A DNA stretch of 64,000 nucleotides from Rhizobium lentis (GTDB taxonomy: Bacteria > Pseudomonadota > Alphaproteobacteria > Rhizobiales > Rhizobiaceae), in NCBI RefSeq assembly GCF_017352135.1, contig NZ_CP071454.1:3807001-3871000 (forward strand), written 5' to 3'. The notes beneath the pieces are model-generated. The model did not search any database, was not told where the DNA came from, and worked only from the letters and a program-made list of their open reading frames with translations. The translations under genes and the position numbers were made by a program. This document shows positions 9,010-16,832 of this stretch, piece by piece (within the stretch, counting starts at the first letter, position 1; the number at the start of each line of letters is the position of its first letter).

Positions 9010-9116
9010 AAGTGGCACGCCCTAGGGGAGTCGAACCCCTCTTCCCAGAATGAAAATCTGGTGTCCTAACCGATAGACGAAGGGCGCTTCCTTCGTGGTG
9101 GCGCCCTTATAGTCAG
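9010..9116. repeat. 107-bp direct repeat, copy 2 (tRNA-Glu plus leader)
   Basis: Identical to 8611-8717. Sequence identity stops abruptly on both sides. Confidence 0.85.
9013..9087 (-). tRNA. tRNA-Glu (UUC), copy 2
   Basis: Identical to the gene at 8614-8688, including encoded CCA and anticodon TTC. Upstream TATAAG is also conserved, so both copies should be transcribed. Confidence 0.95.
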
Positions 9117-9283
9117 GCGTTTTGAATCCCGCAAGCGGCAAATTCGATTTTTTTCAAAAAAATGACAGATATTTCGGCGGCATCGGCGTTCTGGACTAAT
9201 TCAGCCGAATCAATGGGTTGCGGAGCTTCACAGAAGCGTGTGAAACTCAGCTGACGTTACGTCAGGGGTTCGTGCTTGCGATA

Positions 9284-10345
9284 TCAGATGGCTCTTGCGG
9301 TGGCCACCGGTGCGCGTTTGCCGCCGCAGCCCCAGTTCCAGTCACGGGTCTTGCCCGTATCGAGATGGACCGAATCGGTGTGGCAATAGGTGCCAACGCC
9401 GCCGCGATCCGGCAAGGCGCGAATATAGGCGGCAATATCCCATTTGGACACGCCGTCGATCTTAATGTCCGCGGCCTCACAGCTTTTGTGCATCGATTCG
9501 TCAGCGCCGCCGACCAGCCGGTTATGTTCTTCGTCGCGATAGCCCGAGGTGACGATCACAGGCCGTCCGAAATGGTTTACTACCGTCTTGATCACTTTCA
9601 GCAGGTCCGGTTTGAAGCAGCCGACCTCGACATGATCGTTCTGCACATGCAACCCGTTCGGCGCGACACGCGTCATTCCGGGCAGGGCCGCCTTGTGCAG
9701 GAGGCCGGAAAGACTGCCGAGCAGGTTCTGCTTCGGTGCGCTGTAGAGCGCGTTCGTCGTCGAAGAGGGGATACCGCCCGTCGCAAGCGAGGCGGTTTGG
9801 ACGGGCGCGGGCTGCGTGCCGGAATTTTCTGAAGATTGCTGCGGCAGCACCGTTGTTGCCGGTGGCGCGGGCACGGTCGGCTGGCTGTAGACGCTGCTTC
9901 GTGCGGGCGCCACGCCTTGCGTCGGCGCATAGGCTTGCGGCTGGATGATAGTGGAGGTGCTGTTGTTCTGCGGCAGCGGCTGATGATCCGAGAAGATACT
10001 CATCGCCTGCGCGTTGATCCGTGTCGACTGCATGACGAGCCCGCCTATGTTGGCTGGCGCCGCCGTTGCCGGATCGGCCGGTGGGACGGCGGCATTGGGA
10101 TCCCCTGCAACGATCTGTGGCGCGGCCTGGGCGCCGGAGACATTGACGAGCCGGGGGTCGGTATAGACCGAGCGCGGGGCAGAGTTCACAGGCGATGTCG
10201 CGACAGGCTGCGGCGCTGCGACTGCCGTCGCCGGAGCCGCCGGGACCGCTGCGGCGAAATCGAGCGTCTTCTTGTTCGAGACGCAGCCCGACAGCGCCAG
10301 CATCGAGGTGGCGATCAGCAATGCGCCCGTTACGGGCATCCGCAT
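9284..10345 (-). CDS. M15A-type (YcbK-like) peptidase lipoprotein
   Basis: A 353-residue predicted lipoprotein: the signal peptide ends with LSGC (lipidated Cys21). About 200 Ala/Pro/Gln-rich linker residues follow, then a C-terminal peptidase M15A domain. GRPVIVTSGYRDEEHN, SMHKSCEAADIKI and HTDSVHLDTG supply the zinc-binding His/Asp set of D,D-carboxypeptidase-type enzymes. The likely role is peptidoglycan trimming in the periplasm. I placed the start at MRMPVTGALL because it gives a clean signal peptide; upstream in-frame ATGs (to 10462) would put about 40 polar residues before it. The family is well supported, the substrate inferred. Confidence 0.85.
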   Translation of the reverse strand: MRMPVTGALLIATSMLALSGCVSNKKTLDFAAAVPAAPATAVAAPQPVATSPVNSAPRSVYTDPRLVNVSGAQAAPQIVAGDPNAAVPPADPATAAPANIGGLVMQSTRINAQAMSIFSDHQPLPQNNSTSTIIQPQAYAPTQGVAPARSSVYSQPTVPAPPATTVLPQQSSENSGTQPAPVQTASLATGGIPSSTTNALYSAPKQNLLGSLSGLLHKAALPGMTRVAPNGLHVQNDHVEVGCFKPDLLKVIKTVVNHFGRPVIVTSGYRDEEHNRLVGGADESMHKSCEAADIKIDGVSKWDIAAYIRALPDRGGVGTYCHTDSVHLDTGKTRDWNWGCGGKRAPVATARAI

Positions 10346-10451
10346 CTCAATCTTATGCAAGCAGTCAGTCTCCGGTTGACGCGAAAAATGGGCGAAAACC
10401 GCCATCTTCCGCTTCGAGTCACTGGGAGATTGCCTGCGGGGCCGGATCGCG

Positions 10452-10465
10452 GCAAGCGCCAAGGC
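10452..10465. repeat. 14-bp dispersed repeat, copy 3
   Basis: Third exact copy of GCAAGCGCCAAGGC, upstream of the preferred start of the M15A peptidase gene. Confidence 0.5.
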
Positions 10466-10486
10466 GCCGGCCGGACCCGAAATCGC

Positions 10487-10518
10487 AAAAGCCGCAAGCT
10501 TCGCAAAAGCCTTGCGGC
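10487..10518 (-). terminator. Rho-independent terminator of the glyoxalase gene
   Basis: Read on the minus strand, GCCGCAAG and CTTGCGGC pair across a 12-nt loop and run into TTTT, 10 bp after the glyoxalase stop. Confidence 0.8.
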
Positions 10519-10527
10519 GAAAAGTTC

Positions 10528-10968
10528 TTACCAGGCGCCGGTATTGCCCATCGAGGCCCAGGGTTCTGCGGCCGGAAGCGGGCTGCCCTTCTGCAGGATT
10601 TCGATCGATATACCGTCGGGCGAGCGCACGAAGGCCATGTTGCCGTCGCGCGGCGGCCGGTTGATGGTGATGCCGTTGTCCATCAGCTTCTGGCAGGTTG
10701 CATAGATGTCGTCGACCTCATAGGCGAGGTGGCCGAAATTGCGTCCTCCGCTATAATCCTCCGTATCCCAGTTGTAGGTTAGCTCGAGGCAGGGAGCCTT
10801 TTCGCTGCGCGCACGGTCGACATCGTCGCGGGCGGCCAGGAAAACCAGGGTGTAGCGGCCCTTCTCATTTTCGTGGCGGCGAATCTCCTCCAGCCCGAAC
10901 AGGGTGGTATAAAAGGCAAGCGAAGCGTCCAGGTCTTTAACGCGAACCATCGTGTGGAGATAACGCAT
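10528..10968 (-). CDS. gloA: Lactoylglutathione lyase (glyoxalase I)
   Basis: Converts the methylglyoxal-glutathione hemithioacetal to S-lactoylglutathione in the cytosol. The 146-residue protein has two beta-alpha-beta-beta-beta repeats. The metal ligands are visible at the canonical spacing: His5, Glu62, His80 and Glu123. Other hallmarks are LAFYTTLFGLEEIRR, ELTYNWDTEDY and RSPDGISIEIL. The start at 10968 is fixed by AAAGGAG 8 bp upstream. It ends in its own terminator. Confidence 0.93.
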   Translation of the reverse strand: MRYLHTMVRVKDLDASLAFYTTLFGLEEIRRHENEKGRYTLVFLAARDDVDRARSEKAPCLELTYNWDTEDYSGGRNFGHLAYEVDDIYATCQKLMDNGITINRPPRDGNMAFVRSPDGISIEILQKGSPLPAAEPWASMGNTGAW

Positions 10969-11163
10969 TCTATCTACTCCTTTATTGGGGCTGGCCCTTT
11001 TCGGCGAGCCGTGGTCAGCTTCGGGCAAGTCATCATTATAAAATGTGCAGCTGGGAATAACCGAAAACTAGGACTTGCGCTTATCCGTTACCAAGATGTT
11101 AATCTTGATTTCAAGAATCAGTTAACCGTAACAGTTTGACGCGTATTCGAGGGGCTGGCGACT

Positions 11164-11742
11164 ATGGCTGATAGGATTTCATCTAACGAATACACCGCTC
11201 TTGACGAGCTCTCGTCAGAGACGGTCGATCTTGTTGAAATCACCGGTGTCGTCAAGTGGTTCGACGTTGCCAAGGGCTTCGGCTTCATCGTGCCGGACAA
11301 TGGCATGCAGGATGTTCTTCTGCACGTGACCTGCCTGCGCCGCGACGGTTACCAGACGATCCTCGAGGGAACGCGCATCGTTGCCCTCATCCAGCGCCGC
11401 GAGCGCGGCTACCAGGCTTTCAAGATCCTCTCGATGGACCAGTCGACGGCGATTCATCCATCGCAGCTGCCGCCGGTGCGCACACATGTGCAGGTCACTG
11501 CGACGAGCGGACTTGAACGGGCGTTGGTCAAGTGGTTCAACCGCACTAAGGGCTTCGGCTTCCTGACGCGCGGTGAGGGCACGGAAGATATCTTCGTGCA
11601 TATGGAGACGCTTCGCCGCTTCGGCCTGACGGAACTGCGCCCCGGCCAGGTCGTCCTCGTCCGCTTCGGCGACGGCGAAAAGGGCCTGATGGCCGCAGAG
11701 ATCCATCCCGATGTTCCGAGCCCGGCAAGCCGGTCGCACTGA
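11164..11742 (+). CDS. Double cold-shock-domain protein
   Basis: 192 residues with two CspA-type domains, about 25-90 and 118-185. Each carries an RNP1-like motif ([26 protein letters not shown]) and an RNP2-like stretch ([20 protein letters not shown]). It should bind single-stranded RNA/DNA as an RNA chaperone or antiterminator. GAGGGG lies upstream of the start. The DUF192 gene begins 1 bp after its stop, so the two are co-transcribed. The two-domain form is common in alphaproteobacteria. Confidence 0.93.
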   Translation: MADRISSNEYTALDELSSETVDLVEITGVVKWFDVAKGFGFIVPDNGMQDVLLHVTCLRRDGYQTILEGTRIVALIQRRERGYQAFKILSMDQSTAIHPSQLPPVRTHVQVTATSGLERALVKWFNRTKGFGFLTRGEGTEDIFVHMETLRRFGLTELRPGQVVLVRFGDGEKGLMAAEIHPDVPSPASRSH

Positions 11743-11743
11743 C

Positions 11744-12229
11744 ATGCGCGGCATCGTCCTGTTGCATGCGATCAGAAGCGCCATCATGGCGCTTTTTTTC
11801 TTGGTCGCCATGCCGGCTTTCGCTGCGGAGGAGATACGGTTCGACAAGGAGCCGCTGCTCATCCAGACAGCTGCGGGCAGGGTGCTGCATTTCACCGTCG
11901 AGGTCGCCGTGACCAGTGACCAGCGCGCCCGCGGGCTGATGTTTCGCAAGTCAATGGCCGATGACGCCGGCATGATCTTCGATTTCGGCGAGCCGCGGCG
12001 CGTCGCCATGTGGATGGAAAACACCATCCTGCCGCTCGACATGCTTTTTGCCGATGACACTGGCACGATCCGTCACATCAAGGAAAACGCCAAGCCCTAT
12101 TCGCGCGACATCATCGATTCCATGGGTGATGTGAAATACGTCGTCGAACTCAATGCCGGCATCGTCACCAAGCTTGGAATCAAGTTAGGCGACAGGATCG
12201 TGAGCGCCACGACGACGAAGGCGAAATGA
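11744..12229 (+). CDS. Exported DUF192 protein
   Basis: 161 residues with a Sec signal peptide (cleavage expected after AFA, about residue 27) and a DUF192 domain: ARGLMFRKSM, GMIFDF, RVAMWMENTILPLDMLF. The family forms a small beta-rich fold of unknown biochemical role. Start at 11744, one base after the cold-shock gene stop, implies translational coupling. Confidence 0.88.
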   Translation: MRGIVLLHAIRSAIMALFFLVAMPAFAAEEIRFDKEPLLIQTAAGRVLHFTVEVAVTSDQRARGLMFRKSMADDAGMIFDFGEPRRVAMWMENTILPLDMLFADDTGTIRHIKENAKPYSRDIIDSMGDVKYVVELNAGIVTKLGIKLGDRIVSATTTKAK

Positions 12230-12292
12230 CGGCGCGCAAGCTCGCGACTGCGCTGCGGCTTTCAACAAATTTAAAGATATCAGGAAATTGAA

Positions 12293-12369
<77 letters not shown>

Positions 12370-12532
12370 TGCCGTGATTGGCAGCGGGAATACACGGTTC
12401 ACTTCGCCGTCGCAACCCATAAATCCAACTGTGGCCGGAGATTTCTCACCAGGCCCTGTGGACGCAATCCGGAAAATCCCGATCGGCCGTCAATTTGCCC
12501 GCGAGGCGCAATTGGCGTCAGGGTGGATCAGC

Positions 12533-12646
12533 TTACCCGCGGGCGATCAAACCGATATATTGGGCATAGCTGATAGCGACATAGAAGAAAGCGGTGATGC
12601 CGGCTCCTATCACAATGGCATTGAACTCTGCCGAACGTCTCATCAT
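12533..12646 (-). CDS. 37-residue membrane miniprotein
   Basis: A small frame starting [16 protein letters not shown]: two to three positive charges, then a single hydrophobic helix (about 9-33), then a short C-terminus IGLIARG. Net charge and layout fit an inner-membrane miniprotein. No clear Shine-Dalgarno is visible, only a weak GTGGA further up. It fills an otherwise empty host intergenic region. Kept because the composition is far from random; function unknown. Confidence 0.45.
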   Translation of the reverse strand: MMRRSAEFNAIVIGAGITAFFYVAISYAQYIGLIARG

Positions 12647-12985
12647 GCGTGCAATCCACTGAAACCGATTAGGCCGCAAACTAGTGCTGCCGGCTGGATG
12701 CGGCAATCAGGTTGTGATCACAACATGAGACAATTGGTAATATTGCGCAATCGCCCCGCAATCCTTTGGATTTAAAACTGGTCGTCGAGCGACACAGGGC
12801 CGGAAGGTCCCCAGCTGCCGGGTCTGCCGAAGGCGCTCCGCCTTTTGTCTTGAAAAAACGGGGATTCGCGGATAAGCAAAATTCATCTCTTCGCGTTATC
12901 CCTAGCGACGAAGCAAAGGCCCCGGCAACGGGATTGAAATCATGAGAAACGGGGCTGTCCCCGCATATTCGGAGATGCCGCAGTC
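12647..12985. other. Intergenic stretch before the NDUFS4-like gene
   Basis: 339 bp without a supported protein gene. It contains a compact hairpin with a T-tail at 12830-12846 and an AT-rich patch near 12740-12780 that could be a promoter. A short RNA between them is possible, not shown. Confidence 0.35.
12830..12846 (+). terminator. Possible small terminator hairpin
   Basis: AAGGCG and CGCCTT pair over a 3-nt loop, with TTTTG overlapping the end. There is no annotated gene directly upstream on the plus strand. Confidence 0.35.
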
Positions 12986-13291
12986 ATGTCTGCCAAGATC
13001 TATCGTCCTGCTAAGACCGCCATGCAGTCCGGCAAGGCCAAGACCCATCTCTGGGTGCTTGAATTCGATCAGGAGTCGCCGCGCAAGATCGATCCGATCA
13101 TGGGCTACACCTCCTCGGGCGACATGCGCCAGCAGGTAAAACTCACCTTCGAAACGCAGGCGCTTGCCGAAGCCTATGCCCAGCGCAACGGCATCGAATA
13201 CCGCGTCATCGCGCCGAAGGATCCGGCCCGCCAGGTCGTGGCCTATCCGGATAATTTCCGTTATACCCGCACGCAGCCCTGGACGCACTGA
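12986..13291 (+). CDS. NDUFS4-like NADH:ubiquinone oxidoreductase accessory subunit
   Basis: 101 residues of the ETC complex I subunit conserved region (the 18-kDa NDUFS4 family). Visible marks: ARIYRPAK-type start (here AKIYRPAKTAMQSG), W-x-LEF, DPIMGYTSSGDM and the C-terminal PDNFRYTRTQPWTH. In alphaproteobacteria this subunit stabilises respiratory complex I at the inner membrane. It lies immediately upstream of tRNA-Arg, outside the prophage. Confidence 0.9.
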   Translation: MSAKIYRPAKTAMQSGKAKTHLWVLEFDQESPRKIDPIMGYTSSGDMRQQVKLTFETQALAEAYAQRNGIEYRVIAPKDPARQVVAYPDNFRYTRTQPWTH

Positions 13292-13348
13292 GGTTTCTCG
13301 TCCACATATGCCGCATTCGGTCGCGCTTCTTGGGTGCGGCCAGCAGAC

Positions 13349-13425
<77 letters not shown>

Positions 13426-13433
13426 CCTGATTT

Positions 13434-14522
13434 TTAAGTATCTGTTTTTACATTCAAATCTGGCGCGAACCCCTCATTGAGTTTGGATTGAGGGGTTAGG
13501 CTGTTCTCGTTCAGTTTCGCTGCACCCGAAATAGCTAGCCTCTTTTTGTCGGCCTTGCGCGTGTAGTGGTTGGCCATGGAATCGCTTCGCCAGCCAAAGC
13601 GGGCCTTCAGTTCGCTGTTGCTGTTGCCGCTTTCGGCAAGCAGCTGGGCGAGCGTTTTCCTGAGGCCGTGCGCTCGGCCTTCCACTCCTGCCTCGGCGCA
13701 CATATCCCCAAACCAGTTCCCGAATGCGGCCGCGCTCTTGAACGGCCGGCTGTGAACTGGCGTGACCAGGTAGGCAAGGTGCTCTGTTTTCGTTGCCTCT
13801 AGCACCGCCTTCAGATCCGGGTGCATCGGGATGTAGACCCACTCGTCATTTTTGCTGGCGCGATACTCGATCACGTCACCCTTGATGTGCTGCGGGCCGA
13901 TTCGGAAGATGTCCGACCGACGAAGGCCGGTGAAGAGCAGCATGTCCATGGCGAGCCGCGCCTGCGAGCCTTCGGGGTGAGTGGCATAGAACTTTTCGAC
14001 GTCGGCCGCTTCCCAGGGCTTGAAGCCATCGGTTTTCGCCTTCGGCATTTTCACGTCGCGGGCCGGGTTGTTCTTCACGATGCCAGCATCAACTGCATAG
14101 GCAAAGAGATAGCCCATGATCTTGAGATATGAGATCGCCGCAAAAGGCGTGTCGGCCCGGCGATCGCGACCGGCTGCGATCGCGGCTCGGTCGATCTTCG
14201 ACAGAATCATCTTGCCGCCTGTCTTGCAAACTGCCTTCAGCACGTTCGCGCGGGCGCGCCGCGTTGACGGCTTCAATCCCTTGAATGCTGCACTTTCCTG
14301 ATATTTGTTGACGAGCCACTGCAGGGTGTGCCGGGTCGGTTCCGGCTCGGCGTCTTCCTGGGCCATGCACCGCTTATAGTCGGCGACGAATTCTTTCGAG
14401 CCCCATTCGCCCTTCAGGCGCGTCCTCTTCCCCTTGCCGACACGGAAATACCAACGGACATTGCCGTTTCCATCGACTTCGCGCAGCGTGTATGGGTACT
14501 TTTTGCGGGGCATGCCTTCCAT
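13434..14522 (-). CDS. int: Phage integrase, tyrosine recombinase
   Basis: 362 residues. N-terminal arm-binding part (about 1-60), SAM-like core-binding domain (about 65-155), then the catalytic domain. Catalytic residues visible: Arg201 (FTGLRRSDI), His285 and Arg288 (AHGLRKT), Trp311 in the usual second His/Trp position, and nucleophile Tyr320 (ANHYTRKA). It catalyses site-specific integration and excision at tRNA-Arg. It is transcribed towards the tRNA; its ATG overlaps the stop of the preceding small gene (TGATG). The first Met is assumed; Met4 is possible. Confidence 0.95.
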   Translation of the reverse strand: MEGMPRKKYPYTLREVDGNGNVRWYFRVGKGKRTRLKGEWGSKEFVADYKRCMAQEDAEPEPTRHTLQWLVNKYQESAAFKGLKPSTRRARANVLKAVCKTGGKMILSKIDRAAIAAGRDRRADTPFAAISYLKIMGYLFAYAVDAGIVKNNPARDVKMPKAKTDGFKPWEAADVEKFYATHPEGSQARLAMDMLLFTGLRRSDIFRIGPQHIKGDVIEYRASKNDEWVYIPMHPDLKAVLEATKTEHLAYLVTPVHSRPFKSAAAFGNWFGDMCAEAGVEGRAHGLRKTLAQLLAESGNSNSELKARFGWRSDSMANHYTRKADKKRLAISGAAKLNENSLTPQSKLNEGFAPDLNVKTDT

Positions 14523-14704
14523 CAGAGATAACCGCCAGCGCTTTCTTCAAGCTGCTTTTCGGTAAATTCCCCGATTTCCCCGTTAATGACAACCGCGCCG
14601 TTGGGTTCGACGCGGATTGTTTTTACCTCCACGCCGGCCTTCTTCACGGCGCGGATTGCCCGCGAAACCGAGTCCTCGGTGAATGCTACGGCTCGGCGTC
14701 CCAT
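14522..14704 (-). CDS. Small phage protein ahead of integrase, unknown
   Basis: 60 residues (MGRRAVAFTEDSVSRAIRAV...), predicted alpha then beta. The N-terminal helix TEDSVSRAIRAVKKAG and the strand KTIRVEPNGAVVI are typical of small genes next to Rhizobium prophage integrases. It is coupled to the integrase by TGATG. A role as excision or regulatory partner is only a guess from position. Confidence 0.65.
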   Translation of the reverse strand: MGRRAVAFTEDSVSRAIRAVKKAGVEVKTIRVEPNGAVVINGEIGEFTEKQLEESAGGYL

Positions 14705-14707
14705 CTC

Positions 14708-15055
14708 TCACACGTCCCTTGTTTTCGCGAAGCCGCGGCCCTTCAGGCGCGCTTGCGACTTCGGCCAGATGCCCAGGTGCTTCTTGCGGATCCTGTCGCA
14801 CTTGGCCTGCTCGGTCTGGTCAGCGGCTGATTTCTCGCGGTGCTTTTCGCGCAGGACGGGATGGAGGTTGCTTTCACGATGCTCACCGCCGCGCCAGATA
14901 GCCTTGATATGGTCGAGGTCCCACTCGTCGCCAGGCATGATCTTGCGGTCGGAAAGCTGGCAGATGCCGCGAAACCTTTCGAACACCCGAAGGCGGACGC
15001 GCGGCGGCACCTTCTCGTCGTCATGCTTGGCAATCCATTCTTCAACGGTCCGCAT
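14708..15055 (-). CDS. HNH endonuclease
   Basis: 115 residues with an HNH/beta-beta-alpha-metal core: EWDLDHIKAIWRGGEHRESN supplies the D-H pair and following Asn/His (HPVLREKHREKS). The visible zinc-knuckle cysteines are incomplete (single ICQLSD), so it is the variant without full Cys4. It could be a phage-encoded nicking or double-strand endonuclease in DNA processing. It sits in the leftward early operon, not beside the terminase. Confidence 0.85.
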   Translation of the reverse strand: MRTVEEWIAKHDDEKVPPRVRLRVFERFRGICQLSDRKIMPGDEWDLDHIKAIWRGGEHRESNLHPVLREKHREKSAADQTEQAKCDRIRKKHLGIWPKSQARLKGRGFAKTRDV

Positions 15056-15058
15056 CGC

Positions 15059-15265
15059 CTACTCCATCATCTGGCGTTTGCATGGGCCGTCGCACCAGAA
15101 CCGGATATGGTTCTTGCGACCGGCGAGGCGGGCATGGAGCATGCCGTCGCACTTCGGGCACCTGACGCGAGCCGAGGTGACGCCCTTCTTGATCATCTGG
15201 GATTTCATCTTCATCCCGTCGGTGATCGTCGAGAGGATCGATTCTTTATCGAAAGACACGCTCAT
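15059..15265 (-). CDS. Small zinc-ribbon-like phage protein
   Basis: 68 residues. RCPKCDG plus FWCDGPCKRQ give two paired-cysteine knuckles, a likely zinc ribbon. The start at 15265 is set by GGAGGAG 5 bp upstream and overlaps the previous stop (ATGA). The longer in-frame extension upstream is the shadow of other genes. Confidence 0.7.
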   Translation of the reverse strand: MSVSFDKESILSTITDGMKMKSQMIKKGVTSARVRCPKCDGMLHARLAGRKNHIRFWCDGPCKRQMME

Positions 15266-15441
15266 GCTCTCCTCCCGAACCACGGCATGAACCGCTCGAT
15301 GATCGATTTGCGCGCCGGCGGCTGGGCCGCTTCGGTTTCGCGCTTGAGCTGCTCGACGACAGCATTGCGCCTTTCGATGAAGGCGAGGGTGCTCGGACGG
15401 GCGGCCGGATGCTTGCGGAGGTGATCGGCTGCCGTTCTCAT
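15262..15441 (-). CDS. Small phage protein, unknown
   Basis: 59 residues (MRTAADHLRKHPAAR...), basic and helical, ending FMPWFGRRA. Coupled on both sides by ATGA overlaps, which is the main support for it. Confidence 0.6.
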   Translation of the reverse strand: MRTAADHLRKHPAARPSTLAFIERRNAVVEQLKRETEAAQPPARKSIIERFMPWFGRRA

Positions 15442-15695
15442 GCTGCACCGCCATTTCTGCGAAGAACGCTCCTGAAGTGATGGGCATATGCTCCGACGGC
15501 CTTCCAATAAGCGGCCATAGGTCCCTTATTTTTGATCCACGACTGCTGCGCTCGCGCTCTGGCATCGTTGACGAGGTCGCCAAGAATGTCCGCGACGATG
15601 GCGCGCGTTTCCGGCGGCAACTCATCGAGCCGCTTCACCGCCGGCAACGCAAGGACAGGATTGCGAACCTCGCGGCGATTGCTGCGATCCGTCAT
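15438..15695 (-). CDS. Small phage protein, unknown
   Basis: 85 residues, mostly helical, with an aromatic stretch MAAYWKAVGAYAHHFRSVL. ATGA overlap with the next gene and 4-bp overlap with the one before. No family recognised. Confidence 0.65.
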   Translation of the reverse strand: MTDRSNRREVRNPVLALPAVKRLDELPPETRAIVADILGDLVNDARARAQQSWIKNKGPMAAYWKAVGAYAHHFRSVLRRNGGAA

Positions 15696-15964
15696 GCTGC
15701 ACCGCCTTTCGCCTTTGCCATCAGGCGCTCAAGCGGCGACAGGTGATCTTCGATGGCCTTCGCCTTAAGCGGCGGCAGGCCGAACTTTTCAAGGTATTTG
15801 CGCGAGTGCCTCGCCCAGACTTTCTTGCCCCAGCTCGTCGAGGCGAACTCCCAAGGGCGAGCGGCCCGCAACGCTTTCTTGCGGGTAGCCAGGTCGGCAT
15901 CCGCCGGCAGGTTACGGTGAACCTCGCCGATGACGTCGGAGGCGGTCTTCTGCCAGTCGATCAT
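15692..15964 (-). CDS. Small phage protein, unknown
   Basis: 90 residues starting MIDWQKTASDVIGEVH. The central segment (RAARPWEFASTSWGKKVWARH) is basic and aromatic, which suggests DNA binding. It is a link in the ATGA-coupled chain of the leftward early operon. Confidence 0.65.
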   Translation of the reverse strand: MIDWQKTASDVIGEVHRNLPADADLATRKKALRAARPWEFASTSWGKKVWARHSRKYLEKFGLPPLKAKAIEDHLSPLERLMAKAKGGAA

Positions 15965-16377
15965 GTCGCGCAGTCTCCCGCCTTGAGCGCGCCCTGCGCT
16001 ACCTTCATCGCTTCCTCGGCGGAAAGGCCTCGATATTCTTCTGTTGTTGCGATCTCGCTCAGAGCAGCACGGAGCCGCTCGTTTTCAGCCTTCAGCTTGC
16101 GGTTCTCGTGCTTATCAGCGAACTCTGGCTTGCTGACATGGATGTGGTTCATGAAGCCCCAATTGCCGGCTGGCTTCGTGTTGTCCGTCGAATAGGTGCA
16201 TTCGTCGCAAAGAGGCGTGCCGCATACGAACTGGCCGCAATAGTCGCAGCCGTGCGTCCCTGGCTGGCCGCAGCTGGCGCACTTCGCCTTGATGTGCTCT
16301 TCGCAGAGATAGCGGCCATGCTCGACAGGCTTGCCGCAGGCATATCCGTAGGTGGAGAATGTGCATTTGTCGGTCAT
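15961..16377 (-). CDS. Cysteine-rich zinc-binding phage protein
   Basis: 138 residues. The first 65 contain many Cys/His pairs (CTFSTYGYACGKPVEHGRYLC, CASCGQPG, CDYCGQFVC, CDECT), sufficient for two to three zinc knuckles. The C-terminal half is a coiled coil (KHENRKLKAENERLRAAL). It may be a nucleic-acid or protein-binding adaptor; no exact family recognised. ATGA-coupled to both neighbours. Confidence 0.7.
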   Translation of the reverse strand: MTDKCTFSTYGYACGKPVEHGRYLCEEHIKAKCASCGQPGTHGCDYCGQFVCGTPLCDECTYSTDNTKPAGNWGFMNHIHVSKPEFADKHENRKLKAENERLRAALSEIATTEEYRGLSAEEAMKVAQGALKAGDCAT

Positions 16378-16829
16378 GCCGCTCTCCGCTTAAAATCTTC
16401 TGGATTGGTGAGGATGAGACCCTGCTCGGAAAAATGCCGGTGGATCGCATCGAGATAGTCGGTCTTCTGCCGCGTCGTCATGATTGACGTGATCGGTAGA
16501 CTGATCGGCTCCATCATCAGAGCAAGCTTGCTGGCGTAGGGCAGAGGCTTGATGTGCGCATCGTATTCGAGCCGGAAAGCCTCGTTCTCGGCGCGAAGGA
16601 TCGGCACGCCGAACATCAGCTTGCACTCGCCTCGGGCTTCCTCCGGTGTCCGATCGCCGAGCTGAGCGGCAATCTCAGCCATCCATAGACGCTGGAGCTT
16701 GTTTTGCGGGTTCGTCCGATGTGCGCCGTCGGTGATGCTGCAGGTGAACGGCATGGTCTTGCCGTTGATGTATTTGATCAGCATCTCGCGGGCCTGCTCG
16801 GTGTCGACGATGCGGTTGTTTGTGGCCAT
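16374..16829 (-). CDS. NinB-like phage recombination protein (candidate)
   Basis: 151 residues. TNPQNKLQRLWMAEIAAQLG followed by a cysteine-containing helix (ECKLMFGVP) and a C-terminal DYLDAIHRHFSEQGLIL helix resembles lambda NinB/Orf in layout (QN-x-LW motif, then an ssDNA/SSB-interacting region). NinB can help load recombinases onto SSB-coated DNA. Its position directly beside the RecT homologue supports a recombination role. The similarity is remote and judged by eye. Confidence 0.5.
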   Translation of the reverse strand: MATNNRIVDTEQAREMLIKYINGKTMPFTCSITDGAHRTNPQNKLQRLWMAEIAAQLGDRTPEEARGECKLMFGVPILRAENEAFRLEYDAHIKPLPYASKLALMMEPISLPITSIMTTRQKTDYLDAIHRHFSEQGLILTNPEDFKRRAA

Positions 16830-16832
16830 GGC

